From UBA1146 sp050256555 (lineage in GTDB: Bacteria; Planctomycetota; UBA8108; UBA1146): 6,047 nt of DNA. The notes beneath the pieces are model-generated. The model made no database searches and was not told the DNA's origin. It saw nothing but the letters and a program-made list of their open reading frames with translations. The position numbers and the translations under genes are program-made. The stretch lies in the NCBI GenBank assembly GCA_050256555.1, contig JBBWWC010000267.1, positions 1 through 6,047 on the forward strand, in the 5' to 3' direction. Numbering within the stretch: the first letter of the stretch is position 1; each line of letters starts with the position of its first letter. Of the stretch, positions 1-5,647 are shown piece by piece.

Positions 1-245
1 CATTCTGCCAGGAACGAGACAAGCAGAGCCGCAATCAATGCGCCGACCATCATGGGGAAAAGATCTCGTGAGCCAGAGAAGATAAAACCAAGTACCAGTC
101 CGGGTAGAACTCCATGAGAAATGGCGTCACCGAGCATTGCCCGATTTCGTAATACCAGTTGTGGGCCGAGAATTCCGCAGGCCATCGAGGCGAATGCTGC
201 GACGGCAAAGATCTCCCAGCTTTCTGGAGAAAGGAAATCACTCAT
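1..245 (-). CDS. Second metal ABC transporter permease (ABC-3 family), N-terminal part, cut by the window edge
   Basis: Only the first 81 codons are present; the gene runs off the left edge. The reverse strand reads MSDFLSPESWEIFAVAAF..., with hydrophobic stretches at about residues 11-30 and 45-60 and another beginning near 66. The segment AMLGDAISHGVLPGLVLGF closely matches ALLSDALAHATLPGIGIAF in the upstream permease, so the two are paralogous subunits. In ABC-3 (ZnuB/MntB/TroCD) importers two such permeases form the metal channel in the inner membrane. The ATG at 245-243 overlaps the preceding stop codon as ATGA, and a GGGAG Shine-Dalgarno-like sequence lies 8-9 nt upstream. By position it corresponds to chlamydial ytgD. 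No regulator-like extension can be judged because the C-terminus is missing. Confidence 0.9.
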   Translation of the reverse strand, partial: MSDFLSPESWEIFAVAAFASMACGILGPQLVLRNRAMLGDAISHGVLPGLVLGFIFSGSRDLFPMMVGALIAALLVSFLAE

Positions 246-1465
246 CGGGACAGCTCCCGTAGTCCGATGGATTTCTCCAGTGAGTGGATCAGTTCAGGGG
301 AAAGTAGTTTTTCGATGTCTTCTTCATCGAGATCGATGAGGTCTCGGTCGATAGCGGCTTCCGAGGTGAGCCATTCTCGCCAGATTTCTTGTGAGCGACG
401 AGCTTTGAGGGCTCGATTTTTACCGAGCTCAGTTAGTCGGAGTTGATCATTTTTGAGTTCGATGAGTTCTTCACGGATGGCTAGATTCAGTCCGCGGGGA
501 CTGACGGCTGTCGATCCTGCCAGAATCTGATCTGCGGATGGAGAGTCGAGGTTGTGATCGGAGGCGAGAAGAAGTGCATGAAGAATTCTACGTACTTCTC
601 GTTTTTTCTTACGATGCGATTTACGCATTACCCGTGCAATGATTCCTCTTTTAGGCGCCAGCAATAGCGAGAAGGTGAAAAAGCTCGAAGCAGAGAGGAC
701 AATGACTGGCCCCGCAGGTAATTCTGGATGACTGGAGCTGATGATGGTTCCTGCAAGGCCTGAGGCCGCTCCCAGTAAAGCGGAGATTCGTAACAGGGAG
801 TCGAATCGATCAGTCCAGAACCGAGCTGCTGCTGGTGGAATAACGACCAGGGCTGCGGTCAGTACGACTCCTACTGCAGGTAGAGCCAGTACGATGGTGA
901 TGGCCAGTAACGAGGTTTGTAACAGATCAAGAGCGCCCATGGATTGGCCTGAGCAGCGACCAAACAGAGGATCGAAGCAACTCAACAGTATTTCTTTACG
1001 CAATACGATGATCAAGATGCTCATGACGAGGGCCGCACCACCAAGCATCATGACTTCAGAACGAAGCATTCCTGCTGTTCGTCCGAGTAGGAGTCCATCC
1101 AGGCCTGCAGCAGCAGCACCCGGGCCCGATCGCTGGATGATGGCCGACAGGGCAATCCCTGCACCGAAAAAGATTCCGAGAATACAGGCGGTGGCGGCAT
1201 CGCGTCGAACTCTGGAAAAGCGCGGCAGCCAGGACACGAGGGCGGCACCGAGAAGTGCACTACAGAGAGCGCCGAGTCCGAGAATCAGTGGTGACCTGCT
1301 GCCTGACAGGAGGAAAGCGATCCCTATTCCCGGAAGAGTGGCGTGTGCCAGAGCATCGGAGAGCAGCGCTCGTCGGCGAAGTAACATGAGGGCTCCGACC
1401 AGACCACAGCAGATCCCCAATGCCATGGTTCCCAACAGGATGACCAGGGTATTGGGAGAGATCAT
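242..1465 (-). CDS. Metal ABC transporter permease fused to a C-terminal DtxR/MntR-like regulator region (YtgCR-like)
   Basis: A 407-residue protein in two parts. Residues 1-271 are an ABC-3 permease with about eight hydrophobic segments (roughly 7-29, 42-55, 59-80, 92-110, 137-155, 182-212, 225-243, 252-270) and the family's DALAHATLPG stretch. A very basic linker follows (273-293, about half Lys/Arg). Residues 294-345 read like a winged helix-turn-helix, and 345-400 like the DtxR dimerisation/metal-binding domain (LTELGK, then LLSPELIHSL). ABC-3 permeases alone are about 270-290 residues, so some 120 residues are extra. In Chlamydia, YtgC-R has this architecture and is cleaved to release the repressor. 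By ungapped alignment with DtxR, the ligand positions H79, E83, H98, C102, E105 and H106 are here Q359, R363, D378, E382, E385 and K386, so most are lost. ATGA overlaps join it to both neighbours. The permease call is firm; the regulator homology was recognised by eye. Confidence 0.88.
   Translation of the reverse strand: MISPNTLVILLGTMALGICCGLVGALMLLRRRALLSDALAHATLPGIGIAFLLSGSRSPLILGLGALCSALLGAALVSWLPRFSRVRRDAATACILGIFFGAGIALSAIIQRSGPGAAAAGLDGLLLGRTAGMLRSEVMMLGGAALVMSILIIVLRKEILLSCFDPLFGRCSGQSMGALDLLQTSLLAITIVLALPAVGVVLTAALVVIPPAAARFWTDRFDSLLRISALLGAASGLAGTIISSSHPELPAGPVIVLSASSFFTFSLLLAPKRGIIARVMRKSHRKKKREVRRILHALLLASDHNLDSPSADQILAGSTAVSPRGLNLAIREELIELKNDQLRLTELGKNRALKARRSQEIWREWLTSEAAIDRDLIDLDEEDIEKLLSPELIHSLEKSIGLRELSR
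246..259 (-). promoter_or_regulatory. Start-codon-adjacent inverted repeat before the second permease
   Basis: On the coding strand this reads CGGGA-GCTG-TCCCG and the ATG follows immediately. The 5-bp arms are perfect and the loop is 4 nt. The 5' arm contains the GGGA of the likely ribosome binding site, so folding would hide it. A ribosome finishing the upstream gene, whose stop overlaps this start, would melt it. The role in translational coupling is inferred. Confidence 0.4.
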
Positions 1466-2244
1466 GTGCCGCCCCCGGCAGATCCCGAACGGATTTTCCG
1501 GACCGCCTCTGCTGCTTCATCGAGAAGGGTTAGTCGACCGCCATAGGTTCTGAGTAAGTTGTCACGCGTGAATGTCTCTGCAGTGGGGCCTGATGCTACC
1601 AACCTGAGATTGAGTAGCAGAACGTGATCAAAGAAGTGTTCGATGGTTTGCAGGTCGTGATGGACAAGGATCACGGTCCGCCCGAGTTTCTTCAGGTTTT
1701 CCAGTACTTGTCGGATCGCTTCTTCTGTTGCGGCATCTACTCCTGCAAAGGGTTCGTCCATCAGGAATAACCGTGCATCTTGAGCCAGGGCGCGTGCGAT
1801 GAAGACTCGTTGCTGCTGACCACCAGACAGTTCACCGATCTGTCTCTTGTAAAGGTCAGCCATCCCGACCGACTTGAGACATTCCATTGCCCAGTCATGT
1901 TGAGCTTTACCTGGTCGGCGAAACCAACCGAGACGTCGGTAGGTTCCCATCATCACGACGTCGAGAACTGCGACAGGGAAATCCCAGTCGACACTTTCAC
2001 GTTGGGGCACAAACCCGATGATTTCTTCTGAATCTTCTTTTGGTTCGTCAAAGATTTTCAACCAACCGCTGGCGGGTTGTATGGTCCCGAGAATTGCAGA
2101 GAGGAGTGTACTTTTTCCAGCACCGTTGGGGCCAATAATGGCAGAGAGAGACCCTTCAGGAATAACAGCATCGATGTCCCACAGGACTGGTTTGTCACGG
2201 TAGGCGACTGTTAAATCATGAATCTCGACGGCTGGGTTATTCAT
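1462..2244 (-). CDS. Metal ABC transporter ATP-binding protein (ZnuC/MntB/YtgB family)
   Basis: A 260-residue ATPase that hydrolyses ATP on the cytoplasmic face to drive metal import through the two permeases. All ABC motifs are present in order: Walker A GPNGAGKST (38-46), Q-loop Q81 followed by ESVDWDFPVAVLDVVMMG, signature LSGGQ (139-143), Walker B LFLMDE (159-164, catalytic E164), D-loop AGVD (167-170) and switch H196 in VHHD. The segment after the Q-loop is typical of the manganese/zinc/iron chelate subfamily. Length is normal for the family, with a short Gly/Ser-rich tail (253-260). The ATG overlaps the stop of the binding-protein gene (ATGA), with GAGG 7 nt upstream, and its own stop overlaps the next ATG. 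Which metal is carried cannot be told from the ATPase. Confidence 0.95.
   Translation of the reverse strand: MNNPAVEIHDLTVAYRDKPVLWDIDAVIPEGSLSAIIGPNGAGKSTLLSAILGTIQPASGWLKIFDEPKEDSEEIIGFVPQRESVDWDFPVAVLDVVMMGTYRRLGWFRRPGKAQHDWAMECLKSVGMADLYKRQIGELSGGQQQRVFIARALAQDARLFLMDEPFAGVDAATEEAIRQVLENLKKLGRTVILVHHDLQTIEHFFDHVLLLNLRLVASGPTAETFTRDNLLRTYGGRLTLLDEAAEAVRKIRSGSAGGGT
1467..1480 (-). promoter_or_regulatory. Start-codon-adjacent inverted repeat before the fused permease
   Basis: On the coding strand this is TGCCG-GGGG-CGGCA, with one nucleotide before the ATG at 1465. The arms are perfect 5-bp complements, and the G-rich loop is the only Shine-Dalgarno-like sequence available. It lies inside the last codons of the ATPase gene, so it is also coding sequence (part of the Gly-rich tail). 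Function is inferred. Confidence 0.35.
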
Positions 2245-3191
2245 CGAAGGGCCTCGGAGATGACCGTGGCATTGTGGAGCACCATTGCTCTCCAGCGATG
2301 AGCATTGGAGTCGGGTGGACCCGGGGCATCACTGTAGAGAACTCCACCGATTCGCAGGGTGTGACCATTTGCAGCACATCCTTCGATGAGGGCGCGAACG
2401 TTACGTTCTGGAACAGTCGATTCAACAAAAACAGCTGGGATCTGTCTTGAGGTCAACATCTCTACCAGGGAATTGATGCGATGGATGGAGGCTTCCGACT
2501 CTGTACTGATGCCCTGAATACCTATCACCTCAAGTCCGTACCGTTTCCCGAAGTAACCAAAGGCATCATGTGCCGTGACGAGAACCCTTTGTTTTTCCGG
2601 AATCTTGGCCAGGAGTGCTTCGACTTTTTCATCGAGAAGAGCCAGATTTTTGTCGAGTTCCAAATAGGCGAGTTCAAAATACGCTGCATTTTCGGGATCG
2701 GTCTCAGCAAGGATGAGCTGGAGTTCTTTGATCACGTCACGCCAGATCGAGATGTCCATCCAGAGGTGCGGATCGACGGTGCCTGCATCTGTGACGATCA
2801 AGCGGTCATTTTCGATTCGTTCGGTCACGGCAATCGCTCGACGGGTTCGGCCATCACGTGTCAATCCTTCGGCCTGTTCGAGAACGTCGCCCATCCGGCC
2901 TTCAAGATGATGGCCATGAAAGAAAACCAGGTCTGACGAAGTGATCTGACGAACATCACCGGGAGACGGTTTGTAAAGATGGGGATCCACTCCAGGCCCC
3001 ATCAAGGTGACGATGTTGGCATGGGTTCCGACGAGATCAGAAAGTGGCCCCGACAGCATGCTGGTGGTGCAGAGAATCTGGAGTCTTCCAGAAGAAGCTG
3101 GTTTGGCTGTCGCCGGAGTGATTTTGCTTACGCAGCCCACCGCACTCAACAACAGGATCGCCAGTAGTGCCATCCTTCGAGATATATTCAT
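2241..3191 (-). CDS. Metal ABC transporter solute-binding lipoprotein (cluster A-I: TroA/MntA/ZnuA/YtgA type)
   Basis: First gene of the operon; 316 residues from the start chosen here. It binds a divalent metal outside the membrane and delivers it to the permeases. MNISRR followed by a hydrophobic core and LLSAVGC is a lipoprotein signal with lipid-attached C20. The four ligands of this family are visible: H71 (VDPHLYKPSPGD), H142 (VDPHLWMD), H208 (VTAHDAFGYF) and D288 (LYSDAPG). A third-ligand His is as in TroA and ZnuA, while streptococcal PsaA has Glu. ZnuA's long His-rich loop is absent; only a short HGHH lies at 92-95. Mn or Fe is therefore at least as likely as Zn. The frame extends to a GTG at 3224 and an ATG at 3221. 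I prefer 3191 because it gives a compact signal peptide, has AGGAG just upstream, and fits a predicted transcription start near 3224. AGGAG is only 1 nt from the ATG, so the start is uncertain. Confidence 0.92.
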   Translation of the reverse strand: MNISRRMALLAILLLSAVGCVSKITPATAKPASSGRLQILCTTSMLSGPLSDLVGTHANIVTLMGPGVDPHLYKPSPGDVRQITSSDLVFFHGHHLEGRMGDVLEQAEGLTRDGRTRRAIAVTERIENDRLIVTDAGTVDPHLWMDISIWRDVIKELQLILAETDPENAAYFELAYLELDKNLALLDEKVEALLAKIPEKQRVLVTAHDAFGYFGKRYGLEVIGIQGISTESEASIHRINSLVEMLTSRQIPAVFVESTVPERNVRALIEGCAANGHTLRIGGVLYSDAPGPPDSNAHRWRAMVLHNATVISEALR

Positions 3192-3192
3192 T

Positions 3193-3208
3193 CTCCTAGT
3201 ATGAGGAG
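3193..3208 (-). promoter_or_regulatory. Inverted repeat containing the ribosome binding site of the binding-protein gene
   Basis: On the coding strand this is CTCCT-CATACT-AGGAG, one nucleotide before the ATG at 3191. The 3' arm is a perfect Shine-Dalgarno sequence and the 5' arm is its exact complement. If the message begins near 3224, this hairpin would make up much of a short leader. It could be a simple translational control element. Folding and function were not tested. Confidence 0.4.
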
Positions 3209-3230
3209 CCCTGGTATCCATCACCAGCTA

Positions 3231-3259
3231 ATTATTAACTTAAAGTAAATTTATGTTTA
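3231..3259 (-). promoter_or_regulatory. Candidate sigma-70-type promoter of the metal transport operon
   Basis: On the minus strand a -35-like TAAACA (3259-3254, 4 of 6 matches to TTGACA) and a -10-like AATAAT (3236-3231, 5 of 6 matches to TATAAT) are 17 bp apart in an AT-rich tract. Transcription would start near 3224, leaving a leader of about 33 nt before the ATG at 3191. A weaker alternative is TTGGAT (3277-3272) with CATAAA (3255-3250). Both would be covered or bracketed by the inverted repeat at 3257-3270. Confidence 0.35.
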
Positions 3260-3270
3260 GCCTGGGCTAA
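3257..3270. promoter_or_regulatory. Palindromic candidate operator TTAGCC-TG-GGCTAA
   Basis: A 14-bp inverted repeat with perfect 6-bp arms and a 2-bp centre in the divergent intergenic region. It overlaps the candidate -35 box of the metal operon and lies between the elements of the alternative promoter, a normal place for a repressor site. DtxR, IdeR and MntR operators are also short palindromes with TTAG/CTAA-type arms, so a metal-responsive repressor is the natural candidate. No second copy was noticed in the window. The regulator assignment is inference. Confidence 0.45.
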
Positions 3271-3354
3271 TATCCAATTCCCATGAAATAAGCGAATCTA
3301 CGGCATCTCACGAGACCTGGAAGACTTGCGTCAGGTGCTAGTCTTGCACGACTT

Positions 3355-3371
3355 TTGTGACTATTGTGACT
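3355..3371 (+). repeat. Two direct copies of TTGTGACT upstream of the beta-helix gene
   Basis: TTGTGACT occurs twice, separated by a single A (period 9). The copies lie about 80-95 nt before the ATG at 3449. The first copy supplies a -35-like TTGTGA; AT-rich sequence with possible -10 boxes (TATTTA 3378-3383, TTTAAT 3380-3385) follows. It may therefore be part of a promoter or an activator site, but the spacing fit is poor and no regulator is proposed. Confidence 0.25.
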
Positions 3372-3448
3372 CAACGATATTTAATGCCAGCCTATCTTCT
3401 GCTTTTCACTCCTTGGTGGGAGCAGAACCGAAGAAGAGTGAGATTCTG

Positions 3449-5083
3449 ATGAATCTATCGTCGTTTTTTCGCCTTTGCTCTGTTTTCACAGTCGTTCGCC
3501 TTTGCTCTGTTTTCACAGTCGTTCTCAGTGGTACTTCTGCCACTTTTGCCATCGATATTTTGGTTCCGCTGGAAGTGCCTGGAATTCAACAGGCGATCGA
3601 TCTCGCAGAGAATGGCGACGTGATTATCGTTTCGGCCGGAACATGGAATGAAGCCATCGATTTCTCAGGCAAGAGCATCGAAATTCGTTCTGAAAGTGGA
3701 CCTGAAGTTACAACGATTGAAGGCAGTCTCGACGGCCCGGTGGTGACGCTGGAATCGGGAGAGACCAATCAAGCGCTACTACAAGGCTTCACGATTAAAG
3801 GTGGCGGTGGAGTAGATATCGCCGGGAGCCGTTTTGGTGGTGGTGTTTATATTCAAGGTTCTTTCCCTCGGATCCGTCAGTGTCTCATCGAAAGCAATCA
3901 AGCTTCGATAGGCGGAGGAATTTTCGTCGGTGGGGCACCTTCCGAGTTGGTGCTCTTTGAAGAAGTAGAACTGCGTTCCAATCTGGCTACCGATTCGGGT
4001 GGGGCTTTGGCTCTGATCGAGGTCCCTGCAGGGATTTCTCTGATCGATTGCGATATCCAGGAAAATCATGCGAATACTGTTTCAGGAGCCATCTATTGCG
4101 AACTCAGCTCGCTCCAGATGGAATCGACGACCGTCAGGCTCAATAGCTCTGATATGCTTGTTGGAGCTGTCTGGCTCTATCAAAGCAGCGATGGGAACTT
4201 TGTCGATTGCCAGTTTTCGGAGAACAGTTCGTCACTCGTTGGCGGAGCATTGGTGGTCTCTGATTTTTCGCGCGTGACGGTTGCTGACTGTGTATTTCAT
4301 GAAAACTCTGGAGGAGCTAGCGGCGGTGCATTGCTCTTCGATGTAGGAAACGACCAGTTGCTTCAGGAGGTTCGCTCCTGTGTCTTTTTTGGCAATGTTG
4401 CTTCTGGATCTGGCGCTCATCTTGCGGTCAGTTTTAACCTGGTGAATTTGTTAGTGGAGCAATGCACCTTTGGTTTACCGGGGCCGGGCTCTTCTTCCAG
4501 CATTCGGATCAACAATGAATACCCAGAATCGATCTTTTTTGATTCATGCATCGTCCGTGGCGGTCCTCTTCCGAGTATCGAGGCTGAGTCTGGATCAGTG
4601 CTGGCGAGTTACAGTTGTATCGAAGGACTCACGACTTCAGGAGTCGATGCTCTCGATTGCATCGATGAGGATCCTCTTTTTGTCGATGCGACGAACGGAA
4701 ATCTGAATTTACTCAGCGGTTCTCCATGTATCGATAACGGAAATCCAGCACTTCCGCTTGATTCAGATGGTTCGGCTCCAGATATGGGCGCATTAGGATT
4801 GGCCGAAGCGGGACCTTTCCGCCGTGGCGATGTCGATGCGGATGGGACCACCAATTTGGCCGATGCGATTCAGATATTAGGGACGTTGTTTATTCAGGGC
4901 AGCGATCCGCTGGGCTGTATTGATGCCGGGGATTGTAACGATGACGGGTTACTCAATATTTCGGATGCTGTGACCTTGCTCGAGGCTTTATTTGTGTCCG
5001 GGAATCCGCTGCCGGCACCTGTCGGGGATTGTGGAGCCGATCCGACCGCTGACGCACTTGAATGCGGCAACTTCTGTAACTGA
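3449..5083 (+). CDS. Secreted right-handed beta-helix protein with Pmp-like repeats and C-terminal dockerin-like EF-hand domain
   Basis: A 544-residue predicted exported protein of unknown function. Residues 1-34 form a signal peptide ending TSATFA. Residues 43-92 (GIQQAIDLAENGDVIIVSAG and following) are the usual first coils of pectate-lyase-like beta-helices. Seven coils of 26-30 residues follow, each with an Asn 7-8 residues before a GGA/SGA/VGA/GGG turn (N150, N178, N206, N232, N259, N286, N316). Five of them carry Cys at Asn-5 (145, 201, 254, 281, 311), suggesting a cysteine stack. Residues 403-449 (DEDPLFVDATNGNLNL, GSPCIDNGNP, DMGALG) close the helix. Residues 457-515 hold two dockerin/EF-hand loops with ligands D461, D463, D465, D472 and D495, N497, D499, D506, followed by a Cys-rich end. 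Polysaccharide binding or cleavage, adhesion, or a passive surface role are all possible; no catalytic residues could be assigned. The frame is open back to a TTG at 3326, but those residues look non-coding and would sit before the signal peptide. Confidence 0.88.
   Translation: MNLSSFFRLCSVFTVVRLCSVFTVVLSGTSATFAIDILVPLEVPGIQQAIDLAENGDVIIVSAGTWNEAIDFSGKSIEIRSESGPEVTTIEGSLDGPVVTLESGETNQALLQGFTIKGGGGVDIAGSRFGGGVYIQGSFPRIRQCLIESNQASIGGGIFVGGAPSELVLFEEVELRSNLATDSGGALALIEVPAGISLIDCDIQENHANTVSGAIYCELSSLQMESTTVRLNSSDMLVGAVWLYQSSDGNFVDCQFSENSSSLVGGALVVSDFSRVTVADCVFHENSGGASGGALLFDVGNDQLLQEVRSCVFFGNVASGSGAHLAVSFNLVNLLVEQCTFGLPGPGSSSSIRINNEYPESIFFDSCIVRGGPLPSIEAESGSVLASYSCIEGLTTSGVDALDCIDEDPLFVDATNGNLNLLSGSPCIDNGNPALPLDSDGSAPDMGALGLAEAGPFRRGDVDADGTTNLADAIQILGTLFIQGSDPLGCIDAGDCNDDGLLNISDAVTLLEALFVSGNPLPAPVGDCGADPTADALECGNFCN
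3468..3524 (+). repeat. Perfect 27-bp tandem duplication inside the signal-peptide coding region
   Basis: Copies at 3470-3496 and 3497-3523 are identical; the period-27 identity extends to 3468-3524. The unit is 9 codons, so the frame is kept and the peptide reads RLCSVFTVV twice. Removing one copy leaves a typical 25-residue signal peptide, so the duplication probably arose by slippage in an ordinary signal sequence. Confidence 0.95.
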
Positions 5084-5152
5084 AGCAGTCTGTAATGGAA
5101 GCGGATGATCGAGTCGTTCTTCTCGAGCCTCCATCGACGGAGTGATTTTGGC

Positions 5153-5647
5153 TCAGGAGATTGTCAGAAAACCAGTGGGAGCGGGTCCGAGGCTTCGAGA
5201 CGCTTCGCCAATGGTCTTTTCATCGTTCGGGAATCTCCAGTCGGAAGCGATCATCGAAGCTGGAATTGCGGCGTGATGGAGAGTCTTGAGAGCTTCATCG
5301 ATGGGGCACTCCAGCAGCATTTGAAGATCTTCATCGGCGTAGGTGAGAATGTCGATATCCATCGTTCTGGGTGAGTTGAGGTCGGTTGTACGTATCCGGC
5401 CGAGTTGATCCTCGATGGCTCGGAGTTGAGATCTCAACGATTCGTATACAGGAGGTCGATCGATCGTCACGGCCTGGTTGAGGTAGTCGGAAGTTCCGGG
5501 TGCTCCGACCGGTGGGCTCTGATAGATCGGAGATTTGGCGTGGATGCTGAATTGCTCGCCGAGTAGTTGAAATCCCTGTTTGAGATGGAGATCTGGGTTG
5601 ATGTTTGAACCGAGCAGCAGCAGTGCGAATCGGGCGTTACTTGACAT
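5153..5647 (-). CDS. folK: 2-amino-4-hydroxy-6-hydroxymethyldihydropteridine pyrophosphokinase (HPPK)
   Basis: A 164-residue cytosolic enzyme that transfers pyrophosphate from ATP to 6-hydroxymethyl-7,8-dihydropterin, the step after FolB in folate synthesis. Family features in order: LLLGSNINPD (10-19), SPIYQSPPVG (39-48), YLNQAV (55-60), then LGRIR (82-86) and SPRTMDIDIL (92-101), where D97 and D99 match the Mg-binding aspartates (D95 and D97 in E. coli). The length is normal. The signature has Ser92 where Gly or Ala is usual. The C-terminal substrate loop reads LHHAAIPASMIASDWRFP instead of the common PHPR...R form, so the ATP-contacting Arg of E. coli HPPK seems absent; other FolK subgroups also vary here. 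The ATG overlaps the folB stop as TGATG, and AGGA lies 10 nt upstream. It is convergent with the beta-helix gene, 69 nt away, with no clear terminator between them. Confidence 0.93.
   Translation of the reverse strand: MSSNARFALLLLGSNINPDLHLKQGFQLLGEQFSIHAKSPIYQSPPVGAPGTSDYLNQAVTIDRPPVYESLRSQLRAIEDQLGRIRTTDLNSPRTMDIDILTYADEDLQMLLECPIDEALKTLHHAAIPASMIASDWRFPNDEKTIGEASRSLGPAPTGFLTIS

Noticed and set aside
741..1553. Open reading frame of 270 codons on the plus strand, antisense to the fused permease and ATPase
   Set aside because: It reads through the complement of genes with clear homology, its translation is Arg/Ser/Pro-rich without motifs, and it has no partner or ribosome binding site of note.
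2481..2936. Open reading frame of 151 codons on the plus strand inside the binding-protein gene
   Set aside because: The opposite strand encodes the solute-binding protein with all four metal ligands, so this is a shadow frame.
2241..3191. Naming the operon znuABC (zinc-specific)
   Set aside because: The His-rich loop typical of ZnuA is absent, and the ligand set also fits Mn/Fe binders such as TroA; the metal cannot be decided from sequence alone.
3326..3448. N-terminal extension of the beta-helix protein from a TTG codon
   Set aside because: It would put about 41 unremarkable residues in front of a clear signal peptide and overlaps promoter-like sequence; the ATG at 3449 is a better start.
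4806..5083. Evidence for a cellulosome from the dockerin-like domain
   Set aside because: No cohesin, scaffoldin or catalytic glycoside hydrolase domain is visible, and such modules are known on many non-cellulosomal secreted proteins.
5109..5142. Small inverted repeats (TCGAG...CTCGA and CTCC-ATCGAC-GGAG, then TTTT) between the convergent genes, as a terminator
   Set aside because: The stems are only 4-5 bp and the T-run is short and not directly adjacent, so an intrinsic terminator is not supported.
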